From assembly GCF_030064675.1 (NCBI RefSeq), contig NZ_CP116413.1, forward strand, positions 3,938,001-4,002,000: 64,000 nucleotides of DNA, written 5' to 3'. The stretch is from Crossiella sp. CA-258035. GTDB lineage: Bacteria > Actinomycetota > Actinomycetes > Mycobacteriales > Pseudonocardiaceae. Under the pieces are notes generated by a model. It did no database searches, was not told the DNA's origin, and worked only from the letters and a program-made list of their open reading frames with translations. Shown piece by piece: positions 37,611 through 47,093 of the stretch (its first letter is position 1; every line of letters begins with the position of its first letter). A program made the translations under genes and the position numbers.

Positions 37611-40600
37611 TCATCCGATCTCGTAGGCTTTGAGCACGGTCTGCTCCACGGTGTTCACATCATCGGATGCCTTGCCGCGCAGGGACACGAACCCCTTGGC
37701 CGGGTTGCGCACGGTAGCGGTCCAGCCCGCCTCCGTCTTGTCCACCTTGGACTGCTGCCAGGTCTTGCCCTCATCGACGGAGTAGTCCACGGTGAGGCTG
37801 GTGACCGTGGCCGGGCCGTCCTGGCGGGGCACGGTCACCGGGATGGTGAACTCCCGGTCACCCGGCGCCCGGTTGCCGATGTCGACCGGCGGGGCGTAGC
37901 GGATGTTCAGCAGTGGCAACGCGCTGGTGCCCCAGGAGGGCGCGGCGAAGGTCCACGCCGAGGTGATCCGGGTGGAGGTCGGCCACCAGTCGACGTCCCT
38001 GGTCACCTCGGACTCCAGCCGGTACTCCCTGGCCCGGCCCAGGGTGAACACGCCGCGGCCGGGGGTGTTGTGCCTGCCGAGCTCGACCCCGTCGCCGTAG
38101 AGGGTGGTGCTGCCCTTGTCGATGCCCCAGGCGGGTTCCGTCCGCCTGGGATGTCCGGCGGCGTCGCTCCACCAGGGCACGGTCACGTCGAGCAGCCGGT
38201 CCTTGACCCACACCCACGGGTGGCTCTCGCCCAGCTCGTTGCTGGTGGTGCCGGTGAAGCCTGGACCGTGGACCGCCTTGTTCCACTCCTCCCGGTAGGA
38301 CTTCCCGGCCTCCAGCTTCATCGTCTTCACCAACGTGCCCGCGGCGTGGTACCAGTTGCCGACGTTGATCTCCCAGGTGCCAGGGCTGAAGTACTCGACC
38401 CGTTCACCGGAGACCGCCTCGGCGTGCACGTTGACGCTGAACTGCCCGGACGGTGTCTCCGCGTAGGCCCCGACGACGGGAGGCTGACCCGGGGGAGCAC
38501 CGTGGTAGACCATGGTCATCTTGGCCAGGTCGGCCGTCCTGACGTGGTGGTCCAGCTTGGCCGGGATCTTGCCCATCGAGGGGAAGGCCAGCTCGTAGCG
38601 GTGCTTGCTGCTGGTGCGCGCGATCAGGGACAGCTCCCCGCCCGCCTTGGCGTGCGCGGCCAGTTTCGCCGCGTAGCCACCGTAGACCCGCACCGAGGGC
38701 AGCACCGCCGGGTGCTCCTCGTCGGTGTTCTTCGCGGCCGCGCGGAAGGGCTGGTCCTGGCTGACGTGGAGCGCGGTGGCCACGCCCCCGGCCGCCTTGA
38801 CGTCGCGGATGCGTTGGTACACCTCGTCATAGCTCAGCCCGTCGGGCAGGCCGAGCACCACGATCTTGCCCTTGGCGTCGACCTTGGCCAGCTCCTCCGG
38901 CGTGCCCGTGCCACCGTGCACCGAAGGCAGCTTGTGCCGCAACGCATCCTGAGGTGAACCGCGCAGCCAGCCGGTGTACAGCTCCGTTCGTTGCGGCCCC
39001 TCGGCCCACAGTTCGAGATCCGGTTCCTCCCGCCGCTGGTTGGTGGCGAAGCTGAAGGCGGGGGAACTGACGCCGGGGGCGGAATAGGTGGAGTAGTCGT
39101 AGAAGCCGATGCTCAGCCCGTGGCCCCAGGTGCCGGCGCGTCCGGTGTCGGTGATGCGGTGGCGCATCTGCGCGGTCCACCAGCCGCCCCGGGCCTCCGG
39201 CTGGTCGGTGCTGATCTTGACCTGCTTGGCCAGCCGCGCGTCGAAGGTGACGGTGGTGTTCTTGCTGATCTTCAGCGCCGGGTTGACGAAGGTGCTGATG
39301 GCCGGAATGCCCTCCGGGTTCGGCGTCTCCACCGCGCCGTAGACCAGGTACTCACCCGGCGCCACCCTGGCGGTGCCGTTGGCCGGAATCTGGAAGCTCT
39401 CGCCGTCCTGGGTGCGGGTCAGTGACAGGTCGCCGAAGTCCTGGGCGGTGGGCGGCTTGCCGTCGCGGCGCAGCACCTTCGCGGTGACCTCGTAGTGCTC
39501 GCCCTCCTCGTGCGCGCCGACCAGGGTGCGCAGCGAGGTGGTGCCGTCGGTGGCGGTGAGCGTGCCGCCGTAGCTGCCCGCCTTGGCCGCGCGCGGGATC
39601 AGCGAGACCGTCACGCTGGCCTGACCGCCCGGCGGCACGGTCACCGTGTTCGCGGACAGCTTCGCCAGCCCGGCCGGGGCAGGCGCGCCCGCGGTGTCGG
39701 CCAGGTCCAGCTTGAGGTTGAGCGTCACCGGGGCCGTGCCGGGGTTGGTGTAGGTGACGGTTCGGGTCTCCGCCTTGGTGCTGGGCCACTTCAGGAACGC
39801 GTTGACCGCGCTCGGCGAGGACTGCACCTTGGCGCTGACCGCCTTGCCCAGGTCCATTCGCCCGCTGCCCACGGCGAACACGCCGCTGTGGTCCACCGGG
39901 GCCGAGGTGGCGACGAGCGCCGACTTGAGCTGTTCGGCGGTCCAGTCCGGGTGCTGCTGGACCAGGACCGCAGCGCCGCCGGAGACGTGCGGGGCGGCCA
40001 TGGAGGTGCCGGATGCCTTGGTGTAGCGGTCGTTCACCGGCGCGCCCATGGCAGTGCCGGTGGCGCGGGCGGCCACGATGTCGCTGCCCGGCGCGGAGAT
40101 CTCCGGCTTCACCGCGCCGTCACCGCGGCGCGGTCCCTGGCTGGAGAAGTCGGAGAGCCCGCCGGACTTGGTGACGCTGCCGACGGCCAGCGCGAGGTCG
40201 GCGCTGGCCGGGCTCGTCACCGTGCGGGGCGAGCCGTAGTTGCCCGCGGCCACCACGAACAGCGTGTTGTGCTTGCGGGTCAACGCGTTCACCGCCTGTG
40301 ACAGCGGATCGTCGCTATCGGTGAGGCTGCCCAGGCTCATGTTCACCACCTTGGCCTTGACCTCGGCCGCGGCCCAGGTCATGCCCGCGATGATGTCGTC
40401 GAACCGGCCCCGGCCGTTGTCGTCGAGCACCTTGCCCACGGCCAGCTCCGCCTCCGGGGCGACCCCCTTGAGCTTGCCGCCCTCGGCCGCACCGGAGCCG
40501 ACCGCGGCAGCGGCCACGTGGGTGCCGTGCCCATTGCCGTCGGTGACGTTGCCCTTGCCGCTGAAGTCCTTGCTGTGCTTGACCTTCCCGGCCACATCCG

Positions 40601-41297
40601 GGTGCTTGTCGTCGATCCCGCTGTCCAGCACCGCGACCGTGACGCCCTTGCCGGTCAGCCCGGACTGCCACGCGGCGGGCGCGCCGACCTGCGGCACACT
40701 CCGGTCCAGCGAGGCTTCGACCTTGCCGTTGAGCCAGACCTTGCGCACACCCCCAGCGCGCGCGGTGCCCAGCTCCCGCCAGAACTCGGGCGCGGCGGCC
40801 TTCTGCCCGTCCACCGCGGTCAGGTTGAGCCCGGCCAGCTCCCGCCGCACGGTGACGCCAGGCAACGCCTTCGCCCGGTGGGCGGCCGTGTCGTGGCGCT
40901 CCACCAGCAACGGCATGACCTTGCTGTGCGCGTCGTCATAACCCTGCCGGATCAGCCCGGTGATGTTGAACAGCTCCCGGTCCAGCTGCCCCTCGGCCAG
41001 CGCCCGCTCAGCGTGCTGCGGCACCAGGTACCAGTCGGTCCGCTCGCCCCTGGTGACCGGGAACTGCCGGAAGCCGACCGACCGCCCCTGCTCGGCCGCG
41101 TTGATCGACATGTTCCAGCTGCCGTCGCCGCGCTGACTCGCGTGCACCTGGTCACCGGTGATCAGGGTGACCTGGTGCCGTGCGCCCCCGGGCGGCGGCA
41201 CCGATGGTGCGGCGGCGGCCGAGGGCAGGACCGTGAGCGTGGCGCCGACGGTGGCCAGCGCCACCAGTCCCGCCAACGTCCGCGATCTTCGGTTCAT
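37611..41297 (-). CDS. Large secreted subtilisin-like (S8) protease
   Basis: 1228 residues. Signal peptide (1-29), a propeptide-like region to about 200, and an S8 catalytic domain with Asp225 (VAVLDSGIDDKHPD), His257 (GNGHGTHVAA), the oxyanion Asn (VVAAGNYG) and Ser432 (ASGTSMAAPHVSGGA). The remaining 700 residues are beta-rich: an Ig-like segment after 510, a PA-type insertion region near 830-900, and C-terminal sandwich domains. This is the architecture of Streptomyces-type large extracellular subtilases. Made as a zymogen; acts outside the cell. It is monocistronic, with a short spacer to both neighbours. Confidence 0.93.
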   Translation of the reverse strand: MNRRSRTLAGLVALATVGATLTVLPSAAAAPSVPPPGGARHQVTLITGDQVHASQRGDGSWNMSINAAEQGRSVGFRQFPVTRGERTDWYLVPQHAERALAEGQLDRELFNITGLIRQGYDDAHSKVMPLLVERHDTAAHRAKALPGVTVRRELAGLNLTAVDGQKAAAPEFWRELGTARAGGVRKVWLNGKVEASLDRSVPQVGAPAAWQSGLTGKGVTVAVLDSGIDDKHPDVAGKVKHSKDFSGKGNVTDGNGHGTHVAAAAVGSGAAEGGKLKGVAPEAELAVGKVLDDNGRGRFDDIIAGMTWAAAEVKAKVVNMSLGSLTDSDDPLSQAVNALTRKHNTLFVVAAGNYGSPRTVTSPASADLALAVGSVTKSGGLSDFSSQGPRRGDGAVKPEISAPGSDIVAARATGTAMGAPVNDRYTKASGTSMAAPHVSGGAAVLVQQHPDWTAEQLKSALVATSAPVDHSGVFAVGSGRMDLGKAVSAKVQSSPSAVNAFLKWPSTKAETRTVTYTNPGTAPVTLNLKLDLADTAGAPAPAGLAKLSANTVTVPPGGQASVTVSLIPRAAKAGSYGGTLTATDGTTSLRTLVGAHEEGEHYEVTAKVLRRDGKPPTAQDFGDLSLTRTQDGESFQIPANGTARVAPGEYLVYGAVETPNPEGIPAISTFVNPALKISKNTTVTFDARLAKQVKISTDQPEARGGWWTAQMRHRITDTGRAGTWGHGLSIGFYDYSTYSAPGVSSPAFSFATNQRREEPDLELWAEGPQRTELYTGWLRGSPQDALRHKLPSVHGGTGTPEELAKVDAKGKIVVLGLPDGLSYDEVYQRIRDVKAAGGVATALHVSQDQPFRAAAKNTDEEHPAVLPSVRVYGGYAAKLAAHAKAGGELSLIARTSSKHRYELAFPSMGKIPAKLDHHVRTADLAKMTMVYHGAPPGQPPVVGAYAETPSGQFSVNVHAEAVSGERVEYFSPGTWEINVGNWYHAAGTLVKTMKLEAGKSYREEWNKAVHGPGFTGTTSNELGESHPWVWVKDRLLDVTVPWWSDAAGHPRRTEPAWGIDKGSTTLYGDGVELGRHNTPGRGVFTLGRAREYRLESEVTRDVDWWPTSTRITSAWTFAAPSWGTSALPLLNIRYAPPVDIGNRAPGDREFTIPVTVPRQDGPATVTSLTVDYSVDEGKTWQQSKVDKTEAGWTATVRNPAKGFVSLRGKASDDVNTVEQTVLKAYEIG

Positions 41298-41398
41298 GGT
41301 GGGTCCCCCTCAGTGTGCAGACAGGGAACGTCGGACGCGCCCCCTGCCCTTCACACTGTCCGCACCCGCCGCGAGGTTCCACGGCTCACTCGATCGGC

Positions 41399-41926
41399 CT
41401 AGCGGTCGCGCACCCGGTACCCGCCGGTGAGCACCGCCAGCTCCGGCGCGGGCGCCACGCACTTCGGCAGCTTGTCCGCATCCACCGGCCCGGTCGTGCC
41501 GACCCTGGCGGCCTCGCCAGGCCCGCCGCTGTGCAGGCTGAAGCCCATGCGCTTGCCGCGCCAGTCCGCGATCTCCGGGGCGGTGTCGGTCACGATGATC
41601 GACACGGTGGCCGAGCGGCCGCCCGCGGTGACGCAGTCCACCGGGCCGGTGGCCCACAGCTGGACCTTGTTCGCGGCGAAGTAGTGCGTGATCCGGGCCG
41701 TGCCCCAGGAACGCACCGGGTCCCGCATGCCGGGCTTGCGCAGGGCGTGGGCGTCCACGATGAAGCGGACGTCGTCTTCGCGGGTGATGTAGTCGAGGCG
41801 GGCGGCGCCGGTCACGCTCGCGTGGGTGAGGCCGGGGTCCGCCGGTGTGGCCTGGGCCGGGCCGGCGGTCAGCGCGACAGCCGTTGCCGCAACGGAAAGG
41901 ACCAGCGCGCCGGTTCTTCTGCTCAT
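41399..41926 (-). CDS. Secreted protein of unknown function
   Basis: 175 residues from the ATG at 41926 (AGGGAGAAC just upstream). Signal peptide ending GPAQA, then a compact beta-rich domain (YITREDDVRFIVDAHALRK, VQLWATGPVDCVTAGGR with one Cys and a final PKCVAPAPELAVL Cys that could form a disulfide). Similar repetitive secreted proteins occur in actinomycetes, but no named family is recognised. A longer frame starting at 42022 lacks a plausible start. Divergent from the PepSY gene. Confidence 0.65.
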   Translation of the reverse strand: MSRRTGALVLSVAATAVALTAGPAQATPADPGLTHASVTGAARLDYITREDDVRFIVDAHALRKPGMRDPVRSWGTARITHYFAANKVQLWATGPVDCVTAGGRSATVSIIVTDTAPEIADWRGKRMGFSLHSGGPGEAARVGTTGPVDADKLPKCVAPAPELAVLTGGYRVRDR

Positions 41927-42104
41927 GTTCTCTCCCTGCAACGGTGGGCCGGGTCGCCCACGCCGCAACGATCTCCGGTGCGGGCGACCCGGTGCCTCCC
42001 GCGTGTGGGGGAGCCGGGCCATCGCGCGGGGGAGCGCTGGAACTGTTCGACTGTTCGATCCGACTACCTGGGGAGATCCTCCCTTCCACGATTAAGGAAG
42101 CCGG

Positions 42105-43493
42105 ATGACCAACCTGCTCAGCGCCCGGCGCGAGACCCGGCCCGTCGGCCAGTCCCGCTCGGCGCGTCCCCTGCTGCTGCGCCTGCACTTCTACGCCGGA
42201 ATCCTCATCGGCCCGTTCCTGCTCGTGGCCGCCCTGACCGGACTGCTCTACGTGTTCACCCCGCAGCTGGAACGCGCGGTCTACGAGCACGAACTCTTCG
42301 TCACCCCAACCGGTTCGCCCCAGTCACTCGAGGAGCAGATCGCCGCCGCGAAACTGGCCCTGCCCGAGGCGACCCTGGTGCGGGTCCGGCCGGGCGCCAC
42401 CGAGACCGACAGCACCCAGATGATCTTCAGCCGGGCCGATCTCGCGCCCAGCCACTGGCTCACCGCCTACGTCGACCCCTACACCGCCCAGGTGCGCGGC
42501 ACCCTGGAGACCTACGGCTCCAGCCAGGCCACCCCGGTGCGCACCTGGATCGACGAGCTGCACCGCGGCCTGCACCTGGGCGATGTCGGCCGGTTGTACA
42601 GCGAGCTGGCGGCCAGCTGGCTGTGGCTGGTGGTGCTCGGCGGCCTGGTGCTGTGGTGGCAACGACAACGCGGCCGCCGCAGGCGGATGGTGCTGGTGGA
42701 CCGGCGGATCCGGGGCAGGCGCGGGCTGTTGTCCTGGCACGCGGTGCTGGGCACCTGGATCGCGCTGGTGCTGCTGTTCCTGTCGGTGACCGGGCTGACC
42801 TGGTCGCAGTACGGCGGGGAGAGCATCACCGAGCTGCGCAAGGCGTTGTCCTGGCAGACGCCCACGCTGTCCACCAGCCTGTCCGAGCACTCCGCGCACG
42901 GGGCGCACCAGCAGCACAGCGGGCACACCGGACCGGACGCGGGACCGGACCGGGTGCTGGCCGCGGCCCGTCAGTCCGGTTTGGACGGTCCGGTGGAGAT
43001 CACCCTGCCTTCCGGCGCGGGCAAGGCCTACCTGGTCAAGCAGATCAAGGGCAGCTGGCCGCAGAAGCAGGACGCCGCGGCCGTCGACCCGGCCAGCGCG
43101 CGGGTGGTGGAGACCCTGCGGTTCCAGGACTTCCCGTTGGGCGCCAAGCTGGCCAGGTGGGGCATCGACGGGCACATGGGCGTGCTCTTCGGCCTGCCCA
43201 ACCAGATCCTGCTGGCCGTGGTGTGCCTGGTGCTGATCGCGATGATCCTGTGGGGCTACCGGATGTGGTGGCACCGCAGGCCGACCAGGGACCGCTTCGC
43301 GCTGGGCCGCCCGTTCCCGCGCGGCGGCTGGCGGGCCCTGCACCCAGTGGCGCTGGCCGCGATGGTGCTCGGCGGCGGGGTGCTGGCCTGGCAGTTGCCG
43401 GTGTTCGGGGTGTCCCTGCTGGGCTTCCTCGCGGTGGACCTGCTGCTGGCCTTCAGGCGCTCTCGGCGATCTCCGGCACCGGGCGGACGGTGA
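42105..43493 (+). CDS. PepSY-associated membrane protein
   Basis: 462 residues with four main membrane helices (LHFYAGILIGPFLLVAALTG near 30, WLWLVVLGGLVLWW near 170, LGTWIALVLLFLSVTGLTW near 225, LAVVCLVLIAMILWGY near 370 and a further pair at the end) and two extracytoplasmic PepSY-like parts. PepSY_TM proteins in actinobacteria are often ferric-siderophore or haem reductase-like or protease-modulating. A His-rich stretch (SEHSAHGAHQQHSGH) near residue 265 could bind metal. A GAAG-rich ribosome site precedes the ATG. Its end overlaps a convergent small gene by 41 bp. Confidence 0.85.
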   Translation: MTNLLSARRETRPVGQSRSARPLLLRLHFYAGILIGPFLLVAALTGLLYVFTPQLERAVYEHELFVTPTGSPQSLEEQIAAAKLALPEATLVRVRPGATETDSTQMIFSRADLAPSHWLTAYVDPYTAQVRGTLETYGSSQATPVRTWIDELHRGLHLGDVGRLYSELAASWLWLVVLGGLVLWWQRQRGRRRRMVLVDRRIRGRRGLLSWHAVLGTWIALVLLFLSVTGLTWSQYGGESITELRKALSWQTPTLSTSLSEHSAHGAHQQHSGHTGPDAGPDRVLAAARQSGLDGPVEITLPSGAGKAYLVKQIKGSWPQKQDAAAVDPASARVVETLRFQDFPLGAKLARWGIDGHMGVLFGLPNQILLAVVCLVLIAMILWGYRMWWHRRPTRDRFALGRPFPRGGWRALHPVALAAMVLGGGVLAWQLPVFGVSLLGFLAVDLLLAFRRSRRSPAPGGR

Positions 43494-43773
43494 CCACCTC
43501 GCCGGAGGAGTTGACGTAGAGGGTGCCGTACCCGTGCCGCCACCCGGCGAGGCGTTCCACCACCGCGGCCGCGCAGGCGCGGGCCTGTTCCTGGTCGGCG
43601 CAGCGGTACAGCTCGTGGAAGTCACCACTGATCGGCACCCCGGTCAGCCGGATCCGCACGCTGTAGCGGCCGCCGACGTGGAAGACCTCCTCGATGCCGA
43701 CCGCGGCGACCTGGTCGGCCCGCACCAGCCACTCGCCGGTGCGGATCCACAGTGTCGTCAGGTTGTCGTTCAT
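43453..43773 (-). CDS. Small uncharacterised protein
   Basis: 106 residues. Starts MNDNLTTLWIRTGEWLVRADQ after an AAAGG ribosome site. Soluble, alpha+beta, with no signal peptide (RLTGVPISGDFHELYRCADQ, CAAAVVERLAGW). No family recognised. It overlaps the 3' end of the PepSY gene on the other strand. Good codon bias and Shine-Dalgarno support a real gene. Confidence 0.6.
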   Translation of the reverse strand: MNDNLTTLWIRTGEWLVRADQVAAVGIEEVFHVGGRYSVRIRLTGVPISGDFHELYRCADQEQARACAAAVVERLAGWRHGYGTLYVNSSGEVVTVRPVPEIAESA

Positions 43774-44007
43774 ACCTTTGTGGTGGGTCGCCGGGGACGA
43801 GGTGAAACCGGCCGCGCGTCGCACAACTCGACCGTGGCCGGGCTTCACCCGGACCACCGCGACCGGCCGCGCCCTGCCTAGGTAACGGCGCTTTTGTGTC
43901 CGATCACAACCCGATCCGGGGAACTCTGGAAAATTCGCCACCCCGGCTCCAGCGTGCTGCCTCCACCATATGAGGAGTTCATTTGGCGTGTTGACCCGGA
44001 GGTTCGA

Positions 44008-44844
44008 ATGCGGATGCGTGGACGGTTCGCGGCTGGTCTGGCGATGACGGCGGCCGCGATGCTGATGGGGCCGGCCGCGCAGGCGGATTCGCTGGAGTAC
44101 GTGGCCATGGGGGACTCGGCGGCGGCCGGACCGCTGATCCCGCACCAGAACATCAACCTGCTGTGCCTGCGCTCGGACCGCAACTACCCGGCGGTGGCGG
44201 CCAGGGAACTGGGCGCGAGCCTGCGCGATGTGTCCTGTTCCGGCGCGGTCACCGCGGATTTCGCCGGTAAGCGGTTCGGGTTCATTCCGGCGCAGTTCGA
44301 CGCGCTGCGGCCGAGCACCGATTTGGTCTCGGTCACCATCGGCGCCAACGACTCCGGCTTGTTCCAGCAGGCGCTGAGTTGCCTCAACCTGTTGCCGGAG
44401 CCCGCCGGACTCTCCTGCGCCGACCGGCTCACCGCCGGTGGCAAGGACCAGCTCGCCGCCGCGGTGGACGCCTGGGCGCCGAAGTTCGGCGCGGCCCTCG
44501 ACGAGATCCGCAAGCGGGCACCCAAGGCCAAGATCCTGGTCACCGGCTACGGCACCTACATCCGGCCCGAGGGCTGCCACCCGGTGCAGCCGGTGTGGGC
44601 CAAGGACGGGCGCTACCTGCAGAGCGTGATGAACCGGATCAGCGCGGCCGCCCGCACCCAGGCCCAGCAGCGCGGCGCCACCTACGTCGACTTCGCCGCG
44701 ATCACCGTGGGCCACGACATCTGCGCCGCCCCGGCCCAGCGCTACCTGGAGGGCCTGATCCCGACCAGCCCGGCCGCGCCGCTGCACCCCAACGCCCGCG
44801 GCATGGCCGCCTTCGGCAAGGCCGTCGCGGCAGCGGCCCGCTGA
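44008..44844 (+). CDS. Secreted SGNH/GDSL esterase
   Basis: 278 residues. Signal peptide MRMRGRFAAGLAMTAAAM through QADS, then SGNH-hydrolase blocks: block I MGDSAAAG (Ser), block III IGANDSGLF, and the late block V with His in PLHPNARGMAAFG. Six Cys in the mature protein (LLCLRSDRNY, DVSCSG, SCLNLL, GLSCAD, EGCHP, HDICAA) could make three disulfides as in Streptomyces scabies esterase-type lipases. A GGAGG 5 bp upstream fixes the ATG at 44008; the longer frame to 43894 is rejected. It overlaps the following lipase gene by 1 bp. Confidence 0.9.
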   Translation: MRMRGRFAAGLAMTAAAMLMGPAAQADSLEYVAMGDSAAAGPLIPHQNINLLCLRSDRNYPAVAARELGASLRDVSCSGAVTADFAGKRFGFIPAQFDALRPSTDLVSVTIGANDSGLFQQALSCLNLLPEPAGLSCADRLTAGGKDQLAAAVDAWAPKFGAALDEIRKRAPKAKILVTGYGTYIRPEGCHPVQPVWAKDGRYLQSVMNRISAAARTQAQQRGATYVDFAAITVGHDICAAPAQRYLEGLIPTSPAAPLHPNARGMAAFGKAVAAAAR

Positions 44845-45767
44845 TGGGCCGCCGGAGCTGGACGCTGACCGCGCTGGTCGGCGCGCTGCTGGCCGCCCTG
44901 GCCGGACCAGCGGCGGCCGCACGGGAGCTGCCGGTGGCCTACCACTCCCCGCTCGCGGTCGCCGCCTCGTTGGCGCACCCGGGTTCCGCGCCGCCCGGGG
45001 CGAACGACTGGTCCTGCCGCAGTGCCACCCGGCCGCGTCCGGTGGTGCTGCTGCACGGCACGCACGTGAACATGCGGATCAACTGGCACACCCTGTCCCC
45101 GCTGCTGAAGAACAACGGGTACTGCGTGTTCGCGCTCAACTACGGCGGCCTGCACGCCGGGCAGATCGGTGGCACCGGGGACATCCCGGCCTCGGCGGGC
45201 GAGCTGGAGTCCTTTGTGGACCGGGTGCTGGCCGCCACCGGCGCGGCCGAGGTGGACTTCGTCGGGCACTCCCTCGGCGGCACCCTGGCCCAGTACTACG
45301 TGAAGTTCCACGGCGGCGCGGCCAAGACACACAACGTGATCGGCCTCGCGCCGACCAGCCACGGCTCCTCCGCGCTGGGCCTGGACGAGTGGATCAGGAC
45401 CGTGCTGCGGGTGCTGCCCGGACTGGCGAGGTTCGTCAACAAGGCCGATCCCGCCGCACTGCAACAACTTCGCGGCTCGGAGTTCATCAAGCGGCTGAAC
45501 TCCTCGCCGGACACCGTGCCCGGGGTTCGCTACACCACCATCGCCAGCCGCCACGACGCGGTGGTGACCCCGTACGAGTCCCAGTTCCTGCACGGCCCCG
45601 GCTCGACCAACATCCTGGTGCAAGAGCTGTGCCGCAACGACTTCGGCGAGCACCTGGCGCTGGCCTTCGACCACGTGGCGCTGCGCGAGGTGCTCAACGC
45701 GCTCGACCCGGCCACCGCGCGGCGGCCGGACTGCTCGCGGCCGGTGTGGCCGATCATCGGCGGGTAG
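44844..45767 (+). CDS. Secreted triacylglycerol lipase (class 2, alpha/beta hydrolase)
   Basis: 307 residues. Signal peptide (residues 1-26, ending AAAA) then an alpha/beta hydrolase with VVLLHGTHVNM, nucleophile elbow VGHSLGGTL, and late Asp/His (SRHDAVVTPYES; EHLALAFDHV). Four to five Cys suggest disulfides in the extracellular enzyme. Its ATG overlaps the esterase stop (TGATG), so the two secreted lipid esterases are co-translated. Resembles Streptomyces family I lipases. It ends 14 bp inside the convergent regulator gene. Confidence 0.88.
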   Translation: MGRRSWTLTALVGALLAALAGPAAAARELPVAYHSPLAVAASLAHPGSAPPGANDWSCRSATRPRPVVLLHGTHVNMRINWHTLSPLLKNNGYCVFALNYGGLHAGQIGGTGDIPASAGELESFVDRVLAATGAAEVDFVGHSLGGTLAQYYVKFHGGAAKTHNVIGLAPTSHGSSALGLDEWIRTVLRVLPGLARFVNKADPAALQQLRGSEFIKRLNSSPDTVPGVRYTTIASRHDAVVTPYESQFLHGPGSTNILVQELCRNDFGEHLALAFDHVALREVLNALDPATARRPDCSRPVWPIIGG

Positions 45768-47058
45768 CCGCCCGCGCGGCCAGCGCGGCCCGGATCAGGC
45801 CGATGTCCCTGGTGCTGGTGGCGTCCAGGCCGGTCAGCTCGTAGATCTTGCGCAGCCGGTAGTCCACCGTGTTGGGGTGCACGTGCAGCTCGCCTGCCGC
45901 CGCCCGCCTGCCACCGGCGCGCAGGAACACCTCCAGGGTCTGCACCAGCTCCTCGTTGGCGGACAACGGTTTCAGCACCGCGGCGAGCTGGTCCAGGGCG
46001 GGACTGGGCCGGGAGAGCTGGTACTCCAGCAGCAGGTCTTCCAGGCGGTAGACCCCTGGCGGGCGGCCGAAGCGGACAGCCACCTCCAGCACCTCCCTGG
46101 CCACCGCGGCGGCCTCGGCGACCCCGGCCGGTTCGGCGGCCACCACCCCCGCGGTGATCTCCGCGCCCGCGGCCTGGCTCAGCTCGGCCACCACCCGGTG
46201 CAGCCAGGTCCAGTCGCGGGCGGTCAGCTCCTCGCGGGAGGCAGGGCTGGGCAGCAGCACGGTGCCGCCCTCGGGGGTCAGCGCGGAGAGCACCGGGCCG
46301 CGCAGCTGCCGGTCCAGCTCGGCCCGCAGCCGCCGCAGCTTGCGCCGGGCGGCGATGGTCGGGTCGACGCCGGGGCCGCTCTCGTCGGGGTGCGCGGCCA
46401 CCGCGATGGTGAGCACCAGGTAGCAGGGCGGCAGCCGCACCCCGGCCTGGTCCGCGGCCGCCTCGGCGGCGGTGCCGGTGAGCAGCGCGGAGAGCAGGGT
46501 GTGCCGGGCGGTGTGGTCGTCGTCGAAGGCGGTCTGCCGGGCGTCCAGGTAGCCCGCGCCGACCGCGGGGGTGACCAGCTCCAGGTAGCGCAGGGCGAGG
46601 TCGTTGACGGTCATCACGTCCGCGATCTCCGCCGGCCGGGCGTCCGGGCGCAGCGAGTCCCACATGACCTGCACGCCGATGTGGTACGCGGTGAGCACCA
46701 CGTCCACCGGGATGCCCTCCTCGGCGCGGCGAGCCGCGGACTCGCGCAGGAAGCCCAGCTCGGCGCGGGTGGGCAGCTTCCGGGTGCGCAGGAGGGCGAT
46801 GAAGGAGCGCAGGGTCTGCTCGATGACCTGGTGGATGTCCCCGGCCAGCTCCTCCTCGGGCAGCAGGCCGTAGGCGGGCACCCTGGCGGTGACCTCGGCC
46901 AGCACCCGTCCGACCAGCTCGGGCAGGGACTCGGTGAAGCGCTCGTGCAGTGGCCGACCGCCCACCACCAGGTCAGGCGCTTTGTTATCCGTCACAACGA
47001 GCCGCGCCAATCTCTGGGACAACACCCATGTCGCCTCCGACCGTTCGTGATTCATCAT
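45754..47058 (-). CDS. PucR/CdaR-type transcriptional regulator
   Basis: 434 residues. N-terminal RsbRD-like helical region (RFTESLPELVGRVLAEV), a central GGDEF-like domain (about 160-320) and the C-terminal PucR helix-turn-helix (LVQTLEVFLRAGGRRAAAGELHVHPNTVDYRLRKIYELTGLD). These actinobacterial proteins are usually activators placed beside the gene they control. It is divergent from an acyl-CoA synthetase gene with only 35 bp between the starts, so it most likely controls that gene. Ends within the lipase gene on the other strand. Confidence 0.88.
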   Translation of the reverse strand: MMNHERSEATWVLSQRLARLVVTDNKAPDLVVGGRPLHERFTESLPELVGRVLAEVTARVPAYGLLPEEELAGDIHQVIEQTLRSFIALLRTRKLPTRAELGFLRESAARRAEEGIPVDVVLTAYHIGVQVMWDSLRPDARPAEIADVMTVNDLALRYLELVTPAVGAGYLDARQTAFDDDHTARHTLLSALLTGTAAEAAADQAGVRLPPCYLVLTIAVAAHPDESGPGVDPTIAARRKLRRLRAELDRQLRGPVLSALTPEGGTVLLPSPASREELTARDWTWLHRVVAELSQAAGAEITAGVVAAEPAGVAEAAAVAREVLEVAVRFGRPPGVYRLEDLLLEYQLSRPSPALDQLAAVLKPLSANEELVQTLEVFLRAGGRRAAAGELHVHPNTVDYRLRKIYELTGLDATSTRDIGLIRAALAARAATRR

Positions 47059-47093
47059 GACATTGCCGTCACTCAGAGTCGAGGGAGCACGGA